Shown here piece after piece: positions 1 to 6,277 of a DNA stretch of 8,528 nucleotides. A model generated the notes under the pieces. It was not told the origin of the DNA. It was given only the letters and a program-made list of their open reading frames with translations, and did not search any database. The DNA is from Rhodobacter sp. (GTDB taxonomy: Bacteria; Pseudomonadota; Alphaproteobacteria; Rhodobacterales; Rhodobacteraceae): contig PNNE01000121.1 in assembly GCA_013824055.1 (NCBI GenBank), positions 1 to 8,528 of the forward strand. The letters run 5' to 3'. Numbering within the stretch: position 1 is the stretch's first letter; each line of letters begins with the position of its first letter. The position numbers were made by a program, and so were the translations under genes.

Positions 1-402
1 GTCCTTCTTGGCCAGAACGGCGGCAAAGCCGTCCAGCGCGGCCTTCGCGGCCGCGTCAAGGCCCAGCACCCGGGTCAGTTCGATATCGGCGTTGAAGCCG
101 ACGAACACCGCCGCCAGGCCGACAAGGCTGTGCATCGCGGCCACAAGCTGCGGCATCTCGGTCATCTGCACGCGGTTGGCCACGACCCAGCCGATTGCCC
201 CGCCCGCCAGCACCAGCACCAGCGACAAGGCCCAAAGCCCCGCCCCCGGCCCGATCAGAGTGGCGGCAACCGCCAGCGCCATCCCGGCCATGCCATACCA
301 GACCGCGCGCTTGGCGCTTTCCTGGCCCGACAGCCCGCCCAGCGACAGGATGAAAAGGATCGCCGCAACGACATAGGCGGCGGTGGTGAAACCGTAATCC
401 AT
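1..402 (-). CDS. pntB: NAD(P) transhydrogenase subunit beta, N-terminal part (cut by window edge)
   Basis: First 134 codons of the beta subunit of the proton-translocating transhydrogenase, an inner-membrane complex that drives hydride transfer from NADH to NADP+ with the proton gradient. The ATG at 402-400 opens MDYGFTTAAYVVAAILF and is followed by hydrophobic helices at about residues 4-23, 33-51 and 55-75. The stretch from about 76 to 104 contains QMTEMPQLVAAMHSLVGLAA. Its His91 falls at the position of the E. coli beta-His91 known to be involved in proton translocation. The NADP(H)-binding domain III lies outside the window. The start follows the pntA stop by 13 bp and has an AAGGAGA ribosome site 8 nt upstream. 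The identification is very secure because PntA lies directly upstream. Confidence 0.96.
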   Translation of the reverse strand, partial: MDYGFTTAAYVVAAILFILSLGGLSGQESAKRAVWYGMAGMALAVAATLIGPGAGLWALSLVLVLAGGAIGWVVANRVQMTEMPQLVAAMHSLVGLAAVFVGFNADIELTRVLGLDAAAKAALDGFAAVLAKKD

Positions 403-410
403 CGTCGGGC

Positions 411-418
411 TCTCCTTA
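411..418 (-). promoter_or_regulatory. pntB ribosome binding site overlapping the pntA stop codon
   Basis: On the minus strand the sequence TAAGGAGA contains both the TAA stop of pntA (418-416) and the AAGGAGA Shine-Dalgarno sequence of pntB, 8 nt before its ATG. A ribosome terminating on pntA therefore covers the pntB initiation site. This suggests translational coupling that keeps the two subunits in balance. Confidence 0.85.
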
Positions 419-1987
419 CGATTTCTGGAACATGGCGAGCATGCGCCGGGTGACGAGGAAGCCGCCGAAGATGTTGATCCCGGCCATGAAGATTGCCAGC
501 GCGGCCAGCAGGATCACGATGAAGGACCCCGAGCCGATCTGCATCAGCGCGCCAAGGATGATGATCGAGGAAATCGCGTTGGTGATCGCCATCAGCGGGG
601 TGTGCAGGCTGTGCGAGACCTTCCAGATCACCTGGAAGCCGACGAACACCGCCAGCACGAAGACGATGAAATGCTGCATGAAGCTGGCCGGTGCCACCAG
701 GCCCACGCCCAGCAGCAGCGCGCCGCCGATCACCAGCAGGCCGACCTGGTTGCGGGTCTGCGTCCTGAAGGCCGCCACTTCCTGGGCGCGGCGCTCGGTG
801 GGGGTCAGTTCCACCGCCTTGGGCTTGGGCTTGGCCGCTGCGATGGCCGCGATCTTTGGCGGCGGCGGCGGATAGGTCACCGCCCCCATATGCGCCGCCG
901 TGGCGCCGCGGATCACGTCATCCTCCATGTTGTGCGCGATGATCCCGTCCTTCTTCGGCGTAAGGTCGGTCAGCATGTGGCGGATGTTGGTCGAATAGAG
1001 CGTCGAGGCCTGGGTCGCCATACGGCTGGGGAAGTCGGTGTAGCCGACGATGGTGACACCGTTGTCGGTCACGATCTTCTGGTCCGGCACCGTCAGGTCG
1101 CAGTTGCCGCCGCGTTCCGCCGCAAGGTCGATGATGACGCTGCCCGGCTTCATCAGCCGCACCATGTCCTCGGTCCACAGCTTGGGAGCCGGGCGGCCGG
1201 GGATCAGGGCGGTGGTGATGACGATGTCCATCTCGGGCGCAAGCTCGCGGAACTTGGCCAGCTGCTTTTCGCGGAACTCGGGGCTGGAGGGGGCCGCATA
1301 GCCCCCGGTCGCGGCACCGTCCTGGGTCTGCTCGAACTCCAGGAACACGAAGTTCGCGCCCATCGATTCAATCTGCTCGGCCACTTCGGGCCGCACGTCG
1401 AAGGCGTGGACGATGGCACCGAGGCTGACGGAGGTCCCGATGGCGGCCAGACCCGCCACGCCCGCGCCGACGATCAGCACCTTGGCCGGCGGCACCTTGC
1501 CCGCCGCCGTCACCTGCCCGGTGAAGAAGCGGCCAAAGTTGTTGCCGGCCTCGATCACGGCCCGATAGCCGGCGATGTTGGCCATCGACGACAGCGCGTC
1601 CATCTTCTGCGCGCGGGAAATCCGCGGCACCATGTCCATCGCCACGATGGTCAGGTTCTTCTTCGCCGCCGCTTCCAGCAACTCGGGGTTCTGCGCCGGC
1701 CAGAAGAACGAGATCAGCGTCTGCCCGTCGCTCAAGCTGGCCAGCTCTGCCGCGTCCGGCCCGCGCACCTTGACGATCACATCCGCCGCCGCGATGACCG
1801 CCGCCGCATCCGGCAGCACCTCGACCCCCGCCGCCGCATAGGCTGCGTCCGAGAACCCGGCCTTCGCGCCCGCACCCGACTGGATGCAGGTCACATGCCC
1901 CAGCTTCGCCAGTTGCAGAGCCGAATCCGGCGTCATCGCCACCCGGCTCTCGCCCGGGAAAATCTCTGTCAAAGCGCCTATCTTCAC
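416..1987 (-). CDS. pntA: NAD(P) transhydrogenase subunit alpha (fused, E. coli-type)
   Basis: 523-residue alpha subunit of the membrane transhydrogenase. Domain I binds NAD(H) and resembles alanine dehydrogenase. It begins MKIGALTEIFPGESRVAMTP, carries PRISRAQKMDALSS at 121-134, a Rossmann dinucleotide loop GAGVAG at 174-179, and the conserved TTALIPGRPAPKLW region at 258-271. A Pro/Lys/Ala-rich linker at about 372-395 leads to a membrane domain with four hydrophobic segments at about 414-432, 437-455, 467-484 and 488-511, including KVSHSLHTPLMAITNAIS. The length and the fused membrane part match the two-subunit PntA/PntB form, not the three-subunit Rhodospirillum rubrum form. The start is GTG (1987-1985), chosen because it gives the family N-terminus; GGGGGA lies about 8 nt upstream. 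pntB follows after 13 bp. Confidence 0.97.
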   Translation of the reverse strand: MKIGALTEIFPGESRVAMTPDSALQLAKLGHVTCIQSGAGAKAGFSDAAYAAAGVEVLPDAAAVIAAADVIVKVRGPDAAELASLSDGQTLISFFWPAQNPELLEAAAKKNLTIVAMDMVPRISRAQKMDALSSMANIAGYRAVIEAGNNFGRFFTGQVTAAGKVPPAKVLIVGAGVAGLAAIGTSVSLGAIVHAFDVRPEVAEQIESMGANFVFLEFEQTQDGAATGGYAAPSSPEFREKQLAKFRELAPEMDIVITTALIPGRPAPKLWTEDMVRLMKPGSVIIDLAAERGGNCDLTVPDQKIVTDNGVTIVGYTDFPSRMATQASTLYSTNIRHMLTDLTPKKDGIIAHNMEDDVIRGATAAHMGAVTYPPPPPKIAAIAAAKPKPKAVELTPTERRAQEVAAFRTQTRNQVGLLVIGGALLLGVGLVAPASFMQHFIVFVLAVFVGFQVIWKVSHSLHTPLMAITNAISSIIILGALMQIGSGSFIVILLAALAIFMAGINIFGGFLVTRRMLAMFQKS

Positions 1988-2032
1988 CCTTGTCCCCCGA
2001 TCTGGCCTGCGCGGTCACAAACTGACCCGACG

Positions 2033-2060
2033 CACATATCATTGCGCAACATTATTTCAA
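2033..2060 (-). promoter_or_regulatory. possible pntA promoter
   Basis: On the minus strand TTGAAA (2060-2055) and TATGTG (2038-2033) are separated by 16 nt in the 69-bp gap before pntA. The -35-like box overlaps the end of the methyltransferase gene. The gap is unusually AT-rich for this window. The -10 match is poor, so pntAB may instead be read through from the upstream gene. Confidence 0.3.
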
Positions 2061-2527
2061 ACCCCACTTTTCCGCCCGAACCAGCGCCTTGTCCGGCTGG
2101 CCCAAAGGTCGAACTCCGGCCCGAAGGCTTCGGTCAGACGGGCCTCCTCGTCGCGGATGAAACGGGTCTGGATCAGCCAGACGAAGCTGGCGACCAGCGG
2201 CAGGGCCAGCACCGCGTCCAGCCAGAGGATCGCCCCGCTCAGGATCACCGCGTCGGCCAGATAGATCGGGTTGCGCGACCAGGCGAACATCCCGCCCGTG
2301 ACCAGGGCCGAGGGGGTCCGCCGCGGGATGACGGTCGTCCGCGACCGCACCATCTGCAGCGCCGCAGCACCCAGGACCAGCGCCCCAAGCCCGACAAGCC
2401 CCGGCCCCAAAACCGAGCCACAGGCCCCGAAGACCGATGGCGAGACCAGCGACAGCACCCAGGCCGCGCCAATGTGCAGCACAAGCCAGCTGGGCGGAAT
2501 GTCGATGTCGCGCAAGGTCAAAGGCAC
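2057..2527 (-). CDS. small membrane methyltransferase, ICMT/phospholipid-methyltransferase-like family
   Basis: A 156-residue integral membrane protein of the isoprenylcysteine carboxyl methyltransferase/PEMT-like family, whose members use S-adenosylmethionine. The family signature is clear in the C-terminal half: SRNPIYL at 84-90, a hydrophobic pair of helices at about 92-122, then RDEEARL at 125-131, FGPEF at 135-139 and an Arg/Trp-rich end. Two more hydrophobic helices lie at about 13-32 and 40-60. The substrate cannot be read from the sequence. Bacteria generally lack prenylated CAAX proteins, so lipids or small molecules are more likely substrates. The start is a GTG at 2527-2525 with AAAGGAG 7 nt upstream. 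The frame stays open to 2752, but that extension would run across the kynU promoter and start and has no family similarity that I recognise. The gene lies 69 bp upstream of pntA on the same strand. Confidence 0.85.
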   Translation of the reverse strand: MPLTLRDIDIPPSWLVLHIGAAWVLSLVSPSVFGACGSVLGPGLVGLGALVLGAAALQMVRSRTTVIPRRTPSALVTGGMFAWSRNPIYLADAVILSGAILWLDAVLALPLVASFVWLIQTRFIRDEEARLTEAFGPEFDLWASRTRRWFGRKSGV

Positions 2528-2534
2528 GGGCAGG

Positions 2535-2541
2535 CTCCTTT
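2535..2541 (-). promoter_or_regulatory. ribosome binding site that fixes a GTG start for the methyltransferase gene
   Basis: AAAGGAG on the minus strand lies 7 nt upstream of GTG 2527-2525. It is the best Shine-Dalgarno match in this part of the open frame and decides the GTG start over the longer upstream possibilities. Confidence 0.75.
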
Positions 2542-2547
2542 CCGTTT

Positions 2548-2576
2548 CGTCTAGACGCTGGGTCCCGCTGCCGCAA
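2548..2576 (-). promoter_or_regulatory. weak candidate promoter of the methyltransferase gene
   Basis: Minus-strand TTGCGG (2576-2571) and TAGACG (2553-2548) are 17 nt apart, about 21 nt before the GTG start. The -10-like box lies inside the 10-bp palindrome CGTCTAGACG (2548-2557). Each box matches the consensus at only about half its bases, so this is tentative. Confidence 0.28.
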
Positions 2577-2601
2577 GGGCAGCTGTCGCCCTGTGCAGCT
2601 G
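2567..2601. repeat. small repeats in the divergent promoter region
   Basis: GCAGCTG occurs twice in direct orientation (2579-2585 and 2595-2601), spaced 16 bp start to start. The first copy is also the right arm of a 6-bp inverted repeat, GCTGCC/GGCAGC (2567-2572 and 2578-2583). The elements lie between the methyltransferase and kynU starts and could be regulator half-sites, but such short GC-rich words also arise by chance. Confidence 0.3.
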
Positions 2602-2637
2602 AAACGCCGCATTCCGTCCACCGAGCCGCCGCAATAG

Positions 2638-2651
2638 CTTCAAGCTTGAAG
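2638..2651. promoter_or_regulatory. 14-bp perfect palindrome, putative operator of the kyn genes
   Basis: CTTCAAGCTTGAAG reads identically on both strands. Its right half (TTGAAG, 2646-2651) is also the -35 box proposed for kynU. A protein bound here would block or alter RNA polymerase binding. No regulator gene is present in the window. In other proteobacteria kyn genes are known to be controlled by the Lrp/AsnC-type regulator KynR, but I cannot assign this site to it. As RNA it could fold into a 5-bp hairpin with an AGCT loop followed by TTTTT, but that would probably lie upstream of the transcription start. Confidence 0.5.
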
Positions 2652-2674
2652 TTTTTCGCACTGCACCGCATAAC
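2646..2674 (+). promoter_or_regulatory. candidate kynU promoter
   Basis: TTGAAG (2646-2651) and CATAAC (2669-2674) are separated by 17 bp and each matches the sigma-70 consensus at four of six positions. Transcription would begin near 2681, giving a short leader that starts just before the GGAGGG ribosome site (2686-2691). The promoter would serve kynU and probably the downstream genes. Confidence 0.5.
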
Positions 2675-2699
2675 CGGACAAACCCGGAGGGACCCGTTC

Positions 2700-3896
2700 A
2701 TGCCCATCGACTTTGCCGCCACCAAGGCCCTGTTCCACCTGCCCCAGGGCATTGTCTACCTGGATGGAAACTCGCTTGGCCCGATGGTCAGGACCGCGCC
2801 CGCCCGGATGCAGCAGGCGATGCAGGACGAATGGGCCGAGCTGCTGATCCGCGGCTGGAACAAGGCCGGCTGGATGGCGCAACCCTCGGTCATCGGCGAC
2901 CGGATCGGCAAGCTGATCGGGGCCGCGCCCGGAACGGTGGTCCTGGGCGACACCCTGTCGATCAAGGTCTACCAGGCCCTCGCCTCGGCGCTGGAGCTGA
3001 ACCCCAGGCGCCGGGTCATCCTGTCCGACACCGGCAACTTCCCCTCGGACCTTTACATGGCCGAGGGCCTCTGCCGCACGCTGGGCGGTCAGTACCGCCT
3101 GAAGACCGTCGCCCCCGAAGAGGTGATGGCCGCCATCGACGACACCGTCGCCGTGACGATGCTCACCGAGGTCGACTACCGCACCGGCCGCCGCCACCAC
3201 ATGGCCGAAATCACCAGGCGCGCGCATGAGTTGGGGGCGCTCACCATCTGGGATCTTGCCCACAGCGCGGGCGCGATCCCGGTGGATCTGACCGCTGCAA
3301 AGGCCGACTTTGCGGTCGGCTGCACCTACAAGTACCTGAACTCCGGCCCCGGCGGCCCGGCCTTCATCTATGTGGCCCCGGCCCATGCCGACACCGCGCG
3401 CCCTGCCCTTTCCGGCTGGCTGGGCCACGAGTCCCCCTTTGCCTTCGATCTGTCCTACCGGCCCGGCGCCGGGATCGAGAGGATGCGCGTCGGCACGCCC
3501 CCCGTGCTGCAGATCGCAGCACTGGACGCCGCGATGGCGGTCTGGGACGGCGTCGACCTGGCCGAGGTGCATGCCCAGTCACTGCGGCTGCAGGACCAGT
3601 TCATCAAGGGCGTCGAGACCCGCGCCCCCATGCTGCAGCTGGCCACCCCCCGCTCGCACCTGATGCGCGGCAGCCAGGTCAGCTTTCGCCACCCCGAAGG
3701 ATATGCCATCATGCAGGCGCTGATCGCCGAGGGCGTGATCGGCGATTTCCGTGCCCCCGACATCCTGCGTTTCGGCTTCACGCCCTTGTACATCGACGAA
3801 GACGACGTCGCCCGCGCAGTCTCGGTGCTGACAAGGATCATGGACTACGGAACCTGGGACAAGCCCGAGTTCAAGCAACGCGCCCGAGTCACCTGA
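2700..3896 (+). CDS. kynU: kynureninase
   Basis: 398-residue PLP-dependent hydrolase that cleaves L-kynurenine to anthranilate and L-alanine in the cytoplasm, the third step of tryptophan catabolism. It is an aminotransferase-fold protein with the kynureninase hallmarks: LDGNSLGP at 21-28, the WDLAHSAGA block at 184-192 with Asp185 and His188 near the cofactor, the PLP-binding lysine K211 in CTYKYLNSGPGG, GWLGH at 239-243, RVGTPP at 263-268 and LRFGFTPLY at 356-364. The length is typical of bacterial enzymes. The frame is open for more than 400 nt upstream, but ATG 2700 has GGAGGG 8 nt before it and gives the expected N-terminus. The next gene starts 16 bp after the stop. The partner enzyme KynA is encoded one gene further on. 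Confidence 0.96.
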   Translation: MPIDFAATKALFHLPQGIVYLDGNSLGPMVRTAPARMQQAMQDEWAELLIRGWNKAGWMAQPSVIGDRIGKLIGAAPGTVVLGDTLSIKVYQALASALELNPRRRVILSDTGNFPSDLYMAEGLCRTLGGQYRLKTVAPEEVMAAIDDTVAVTMLTEVDYRTGRRHHMAEITRRAHELGALTIWDLAHSAGAIPVDLTAAKADFAVGCTYKYLNSGPGGPAFIYVAPAHADTARPALSGWLGHESPFAFDLSYRPGAGIERMRVGTPPVLQIAALDAAMAVWDGVDLAEVHAQSLRLQDQFIKGVETRAPMLQLATPRSHLMRGSQVSFRHPEGYAIMQALIAEGVIGDFRAPDILRFGFTPLYIDEDDVARAVSVLTRIMDYGTWDKPEFKQRARVT

Positions 3897-3912
3897 CCGA
3901 TCGGAGGGATCC

Positions 3913-5124
3913 ATGCCGCGCCTCACGCTTCTTCTGCTGGCCCTGCTGGCAGGCACCGCCCAGGCCGAGCCGATCTCGCTTCAGCGGGGGGTGAACACGA
4001 CCCTCTGGCTGGAATGGCCCAGCATTGGCGACATGCTGGTCAATCCGTCCCATCTTGAGACCTTCCCCGACGTCCGCCGTGACGTGACGCCCGCGATGTA
4101 CGCAAGCCTGCTGGCCCAGGGCTTCGATTTCGTGCGGATGCCGGTCGACCCCGGCCCGCTTGTCGCCTTCGGACCGGGCGAACGGCAGGACCAGCTTCTG
4201 CAGGGCATCCGGATCGCAGCCGCGACCGCCGTGGCTGCCGGCCTCAAGGTGGTTGTCGATCTGCACCCGATCCCGCGTGGCGGTGACATCGGCGGGGTGG
4301 AAAGCATCATCGGCGACAAGTGGCCCGACTACGTCACCCTCGTCGGTCGCGTTGCCGAGGTCCTGAACGGCTTTCCCGCCGACAAGGTCGCGCTGGAGCT
4401 TCTGAACGAACCTCCCTTCGACTGCGACGCGGTCTATGGCGGCGCCCCCGCCCGCTGGCCCGCCATGCAGGCTGCGGCCCATGCCGCCGCCCGGGCCGCG
4501 GCCCCCGACATGACCATCGTCCTGACCGGCGCCTGCTGGAGCCAGGCCAACGCGCTGGCCGCGCTCGACCCGGCGCTGATCCCGGACGACAACGTGCTGT
4601 GGACCTTCCACAGCTACGAGCCGTTCCTCTTCACCCACCAGGGCGCGGGTTGGACAGGACCGCCGGCGAAACACATCTGGAACCTGCCCTATCCGCCCGC
4701 GGCCGTCACCGACGAGATTGCCGCCGAGGTCGCCGCCGCCGCCATCCAGCACATGATCGCCGAAACCGGCGCGGCCGATGTCGCGGCCATCGAGCAAGCC
4801 ATCGCCGACTACCGTCAGCTGCCTGAAACCGCCGTCACCCAGGACGTGACCCGCGCCGCCGAATGGGCCGACCAGCACGGCATTCCCCGGTCACGGATCT
4901 TCCTGGGCGAGTTCGGGGCCCTGCACACCGCCGGCGACCGCAGACTGCCTCGCGAATGGTTTCACGCCTTTCTTGCCGACAAGCGCCAGGCCGCAGAGGA
5001 CGCCGGGATGAGCTGGGCCGTCCTTGGCTATGTCGGCGGCATGGGCATCGCGCCCGAAGACGACCCCGAACGCCGCCTTGCCCCCGAAACCTGCGCGGCC
5101 CTGGGGCTGTCATGCGCGCCGTAG
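3913..5124 (+). CDS. secreted glycoside hydrolase family 5 (cellulase-like) protein
   Basis: 403 residues, predicted to be exported: MPRLTLLLLALLAGTAQA is a classic signal peptide with likely cleavage after AQA (residue 18). The mature part is a (beta/alpha)8 clan-A glycosidase of the GH5 type. The residues usually conserved in GH5 can all be placed: Arg75 (FVRMPV), His118 (VVDLHP), Asn165-Glu166 (ELLNEPPF, acid/base), His233 and Tyr235 (FHSYEP), Glu333 (LGEFGAL, nucleophile) and Trp368 (SWAVLGY). It is therefore probably an active beta-glycan hydrolase, but the substrate and subfamily cannot be told. An Ala-rich stretch at about 264-300 looks like a helical insertion. Four cysteines (171, 208, 394, 401) could form disulfides after export. 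No carbohydrate-binding module is seen. ATG 3913 has GGAGGG at 3903-3908, 16 bp after kynU, suggesting co-transcription. Nothing in the fold relates to kynurenine metabolism. Confidence 0.88.
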   Translation: MPRLTLLLLALLAGTAQAEPISLQRGVNTTLWLEWPSIGDMLVNPSHLETFPDVRRDVTPAMYASLLAQGFDFVRMPVDPGPLVAFGPGERQDQLLQGIRIAAATAVAAGLKVVVDLHPIPRGGDIGGVESIIGDKWPDYVTLVGRVAEVLNGFPADKVALELLNEPPFDCDAVYGGAPARWPAMQAAAHAAARAAAPDMTIVLTGACWSQANALAALDPALIPDDNVLWTFHSYEPFLFTHQGAGWTGPPAKHIWNLPYPPAAVTDEIAAEVAAAAIQHMIAETGAADVAAIEQAIADYRQLPETAVTQDVTRAAEWADQHGIPRSRIFLGEFGALHTAGDRRLPREWFHAFLADKRQAAEDAGMSWAVLGYVGGMGIAPEDDPERRLAPETCAALGLSCAP

Positions 5125-5250
5125 CGCTTCCTCCGCTTTGCCGCCCTTCGGGCTGGGTCGCCCTCTGGCGCCGCATGGGCAATCTGTCGATCCTGAACCG
5201 GAAGGCCCGTCTCTCCCGTTGAAACCCCTTTTCACATCGGAGACACGCGA
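5125..5250 (+). other. spacer between the glycoside hydrolase gene and kynA
   Basis: This 126-bp spacer contains a pyrimidine-rich stretch and a small 4-bp hairpin GCCCTTCGGGC (5143-5153). It also has a 15-codon reading frame (ATG 5175 to TGA 5222) with no ribosome site. I see no convincing promoter and no U-tract terminator, so kynA may be read from upstream. The kynA ribosome site GGAGA is at 5239-5243. The stretch at 5125-5180 has the look of a dispersed intergenic element, but this cannot be judged from one copy. Confidence 0.4.
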
Positions 5251-6090
5251 ATGACCACCTGCCCGTTCAACCCCGCCGAGGATGGCGCCCAGATGGCCTT
5301 TGACGGCCGCATGTCCTATGGCGACTACCTGCACATCGACCGCATCCTGGGCGCGCAGACCCCGCTTTCGGACGCGCATGACGAGATGCTGTTCATCATC
5401 CAGCACCAGACGTCGGAGCTGTGGATGCGGCTCGCCCTGCACGAGATCGACGCCGCCCGCCGCATGATCGCCGCCGACCGCGCGCAAGAGGCGTTCAAGA
5501 TGCTGGCCCGCATCGCGCGGATCTTCGAACAGCTGAACTCGGCCTGGGACGTGCTGCGCACGATGACGCCCGCGGACTACACCACGTTCCGCGAGGCTTT
5601 GGGCCAGTCCTCGGGCTTTCAGTCCTGGCAGTACCGGCTGATCGAATACGCCGTCGGCAACCGCAACCTTGCGATGCTGAAGCCCCACGCGCACCGCCCC
5701 GACCTCATGGCGAAGCTCGAGGCCGAACTGGCCCGCCCCACCCTGTACGACGAGGCGCTGCGCCACCTTGCCCGCCAGGGCCTGCCCGTCCCGCAGGACG
5801 TCCTGACCCGCGACCTGCGGCAAACCTGGACCCCGCACCCCGGCGTGCAGGCCCTGTGGGAGACCGTCTACCGCGACCCCACCGCCCATTGGCAGGCCTA
5901 TGATCTGGCCGAGAAACTGGTGGATTTCGAGGACTACTTCCGCCGCTGGCGCTTCAACCATCTGACCACCGTGGCCCGCGTCATCGGCATCAAGCGCGGC
6001 ACCGGGGGCACATCGGGCGTCTCGTACCTGCGCCGGATGCTGGACGTCGAGCTTTTCCCGGAACTCTGGGCCCTGCGCACCACGCTTTGA
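5251..6090 (+). CDS. kynA: tryptophan 2,3-dioxygenase
   Basis: 279-residue haem enzyme that opens the indole ring of L-tryptophan with O2 to give N-formylkynurenine, the first and committed step of the kynurenine route; normally a cytoplasmic tetramer. Key family residues, compared by memory with the Xanthomonas campestris enzyme: active-site His52 in QHQTSELW, Tyr110 and Arg114 near the substrate (DYTTFREALG), proximal haem ligand His237 in WRFNHLTTV, and Thr251 in the KRGTGGTSG loop that contacts the substrate. SSGFQSWQYR at 120-129 is also characteristic. ATG 5251 has GGAGA 7 nt upstream and yields the usual MSYGDYL-containing N-terminal region. The length is normal. It lies in the same orientation as kynU, with a glycoside hydrolase gene between. 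The formamidase gene kynB is not adjacent. Confidence 0.97.
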   Translation: MTTCPFNPAEDGAQMAFDGRMSYGDYLHIDRILGAQTPLSDAHDEMLFIIQHQTSELWMRLALHEIDAARRMIAADRAQEAFKMLARIARIFEQLNSAWDVLRTMTPADYTTFREALGQSSGFQSWQYRLIEYAVGNRNLAMLKPHAHRPDLMAKLEAELARPTLYDEALRHLARQGLPVPQDVLTRDLRQTWTPHPGVQALWETVYRDPTAHWQAYDLAEKLVDFEDYFRRWRFNHLTTVARVIGIKRGTGGTSGVSYLRRMLDVELFPELWALRTTL

Positions 6091-6097
6091 CCGGAAC

Positions 6098-6128
6098 GCC
6101 CGCGCGCCGGACCCTGCGGCACGCGGGC
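6098..6128 (+). terminator. hairpin after kynA, probable terminator
   Basis: GCCCGCG (6098-6104) pairs with CGCGGGC (6122-6128). After a single C-A mismatch, GCCG (6106-6109) pairs with CGGC (6117-6120), leaving a 7-nt loop. The hairpin starts 8 nt after the kynA stop. There is no T-tract behind it, so it is either a weak intrinsic terminator or an mRNA 3'-end stabiliser. Confidence 0.5.
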
Positions 6129-6191
6129 AACTGTGCCTTGTAAATCAACCATTTTCACGGTCCTGTGATCCCATTCAAATCCGCGCGCGGT

Positions 6192-6220
6192 TTGACCTGC
6201 AAGTGACGCTCGGTTAGCGT
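6192..6220 (+). promoter_or_regulatory. promoter of the L,D-transpeptidase gene
   Basis: TTGACC (6192-6197) and TAGCGT (6215-6220) are separated by exactly 17 bp. The -35 box matches the consensus at five of six positions; the -10 box is GC-richer, as often seen in high-GC alphaproteobacteria. Transcription would start near 6227, between the hairpin after kynA and the gene. Confidence 0.6.
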
Positions 6221-6277
6221 GCCGGGGAACGGACCTGCGACATTGTGCCGGTGGGTCGATCAAGTGTGGATGCTTTC

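Noticed and set aside
602..2554. 650-codon plus-strand open frame opposite pntA and the methyltransferase gene
   Set aside because: It lies antisense to two clearly recognised genes. Its product is His/Arg/Gly/Asp-rich without any recognisable domain, as expected for a frame mirrored by the strong third-position GC bias.
2271..2699. N-terminal extension of the kynU frame
   Set aside because: The frame is open by chance. It would overlap the divergent methyltransferase gene, and the ribosome site and family N-terminus support ATG 2700.
2528..2752. N-terminal extension of the methyltransferase frame to 2752
   Set aside because: It would cross the kynU promoter and start codon, and shows no family similarity; GTG 2527 has a good ribosome site.
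2640..3572. 310-codon minus-strand open frame opposite kynU
   Set aside because: It is antisense to kynureninase, of low-information composition, and would extend through the kynU promoter region.
3889..4878. 329-codon minus-strand open frame opposite the glycoside hydrolase gene
   Set aside because: The plus strand encodes a GH5 protein with all catalytic residues. The antisense product is Gly/Arg/Val/Asp-rich and unlike any family I know.
5110..5961. 283-codon minus-strand open frame opposite kynA
   Set aside because: It is the mirror of a confidently identified tryptophan 2,3-dioxygenase, with no domain and biased composition.
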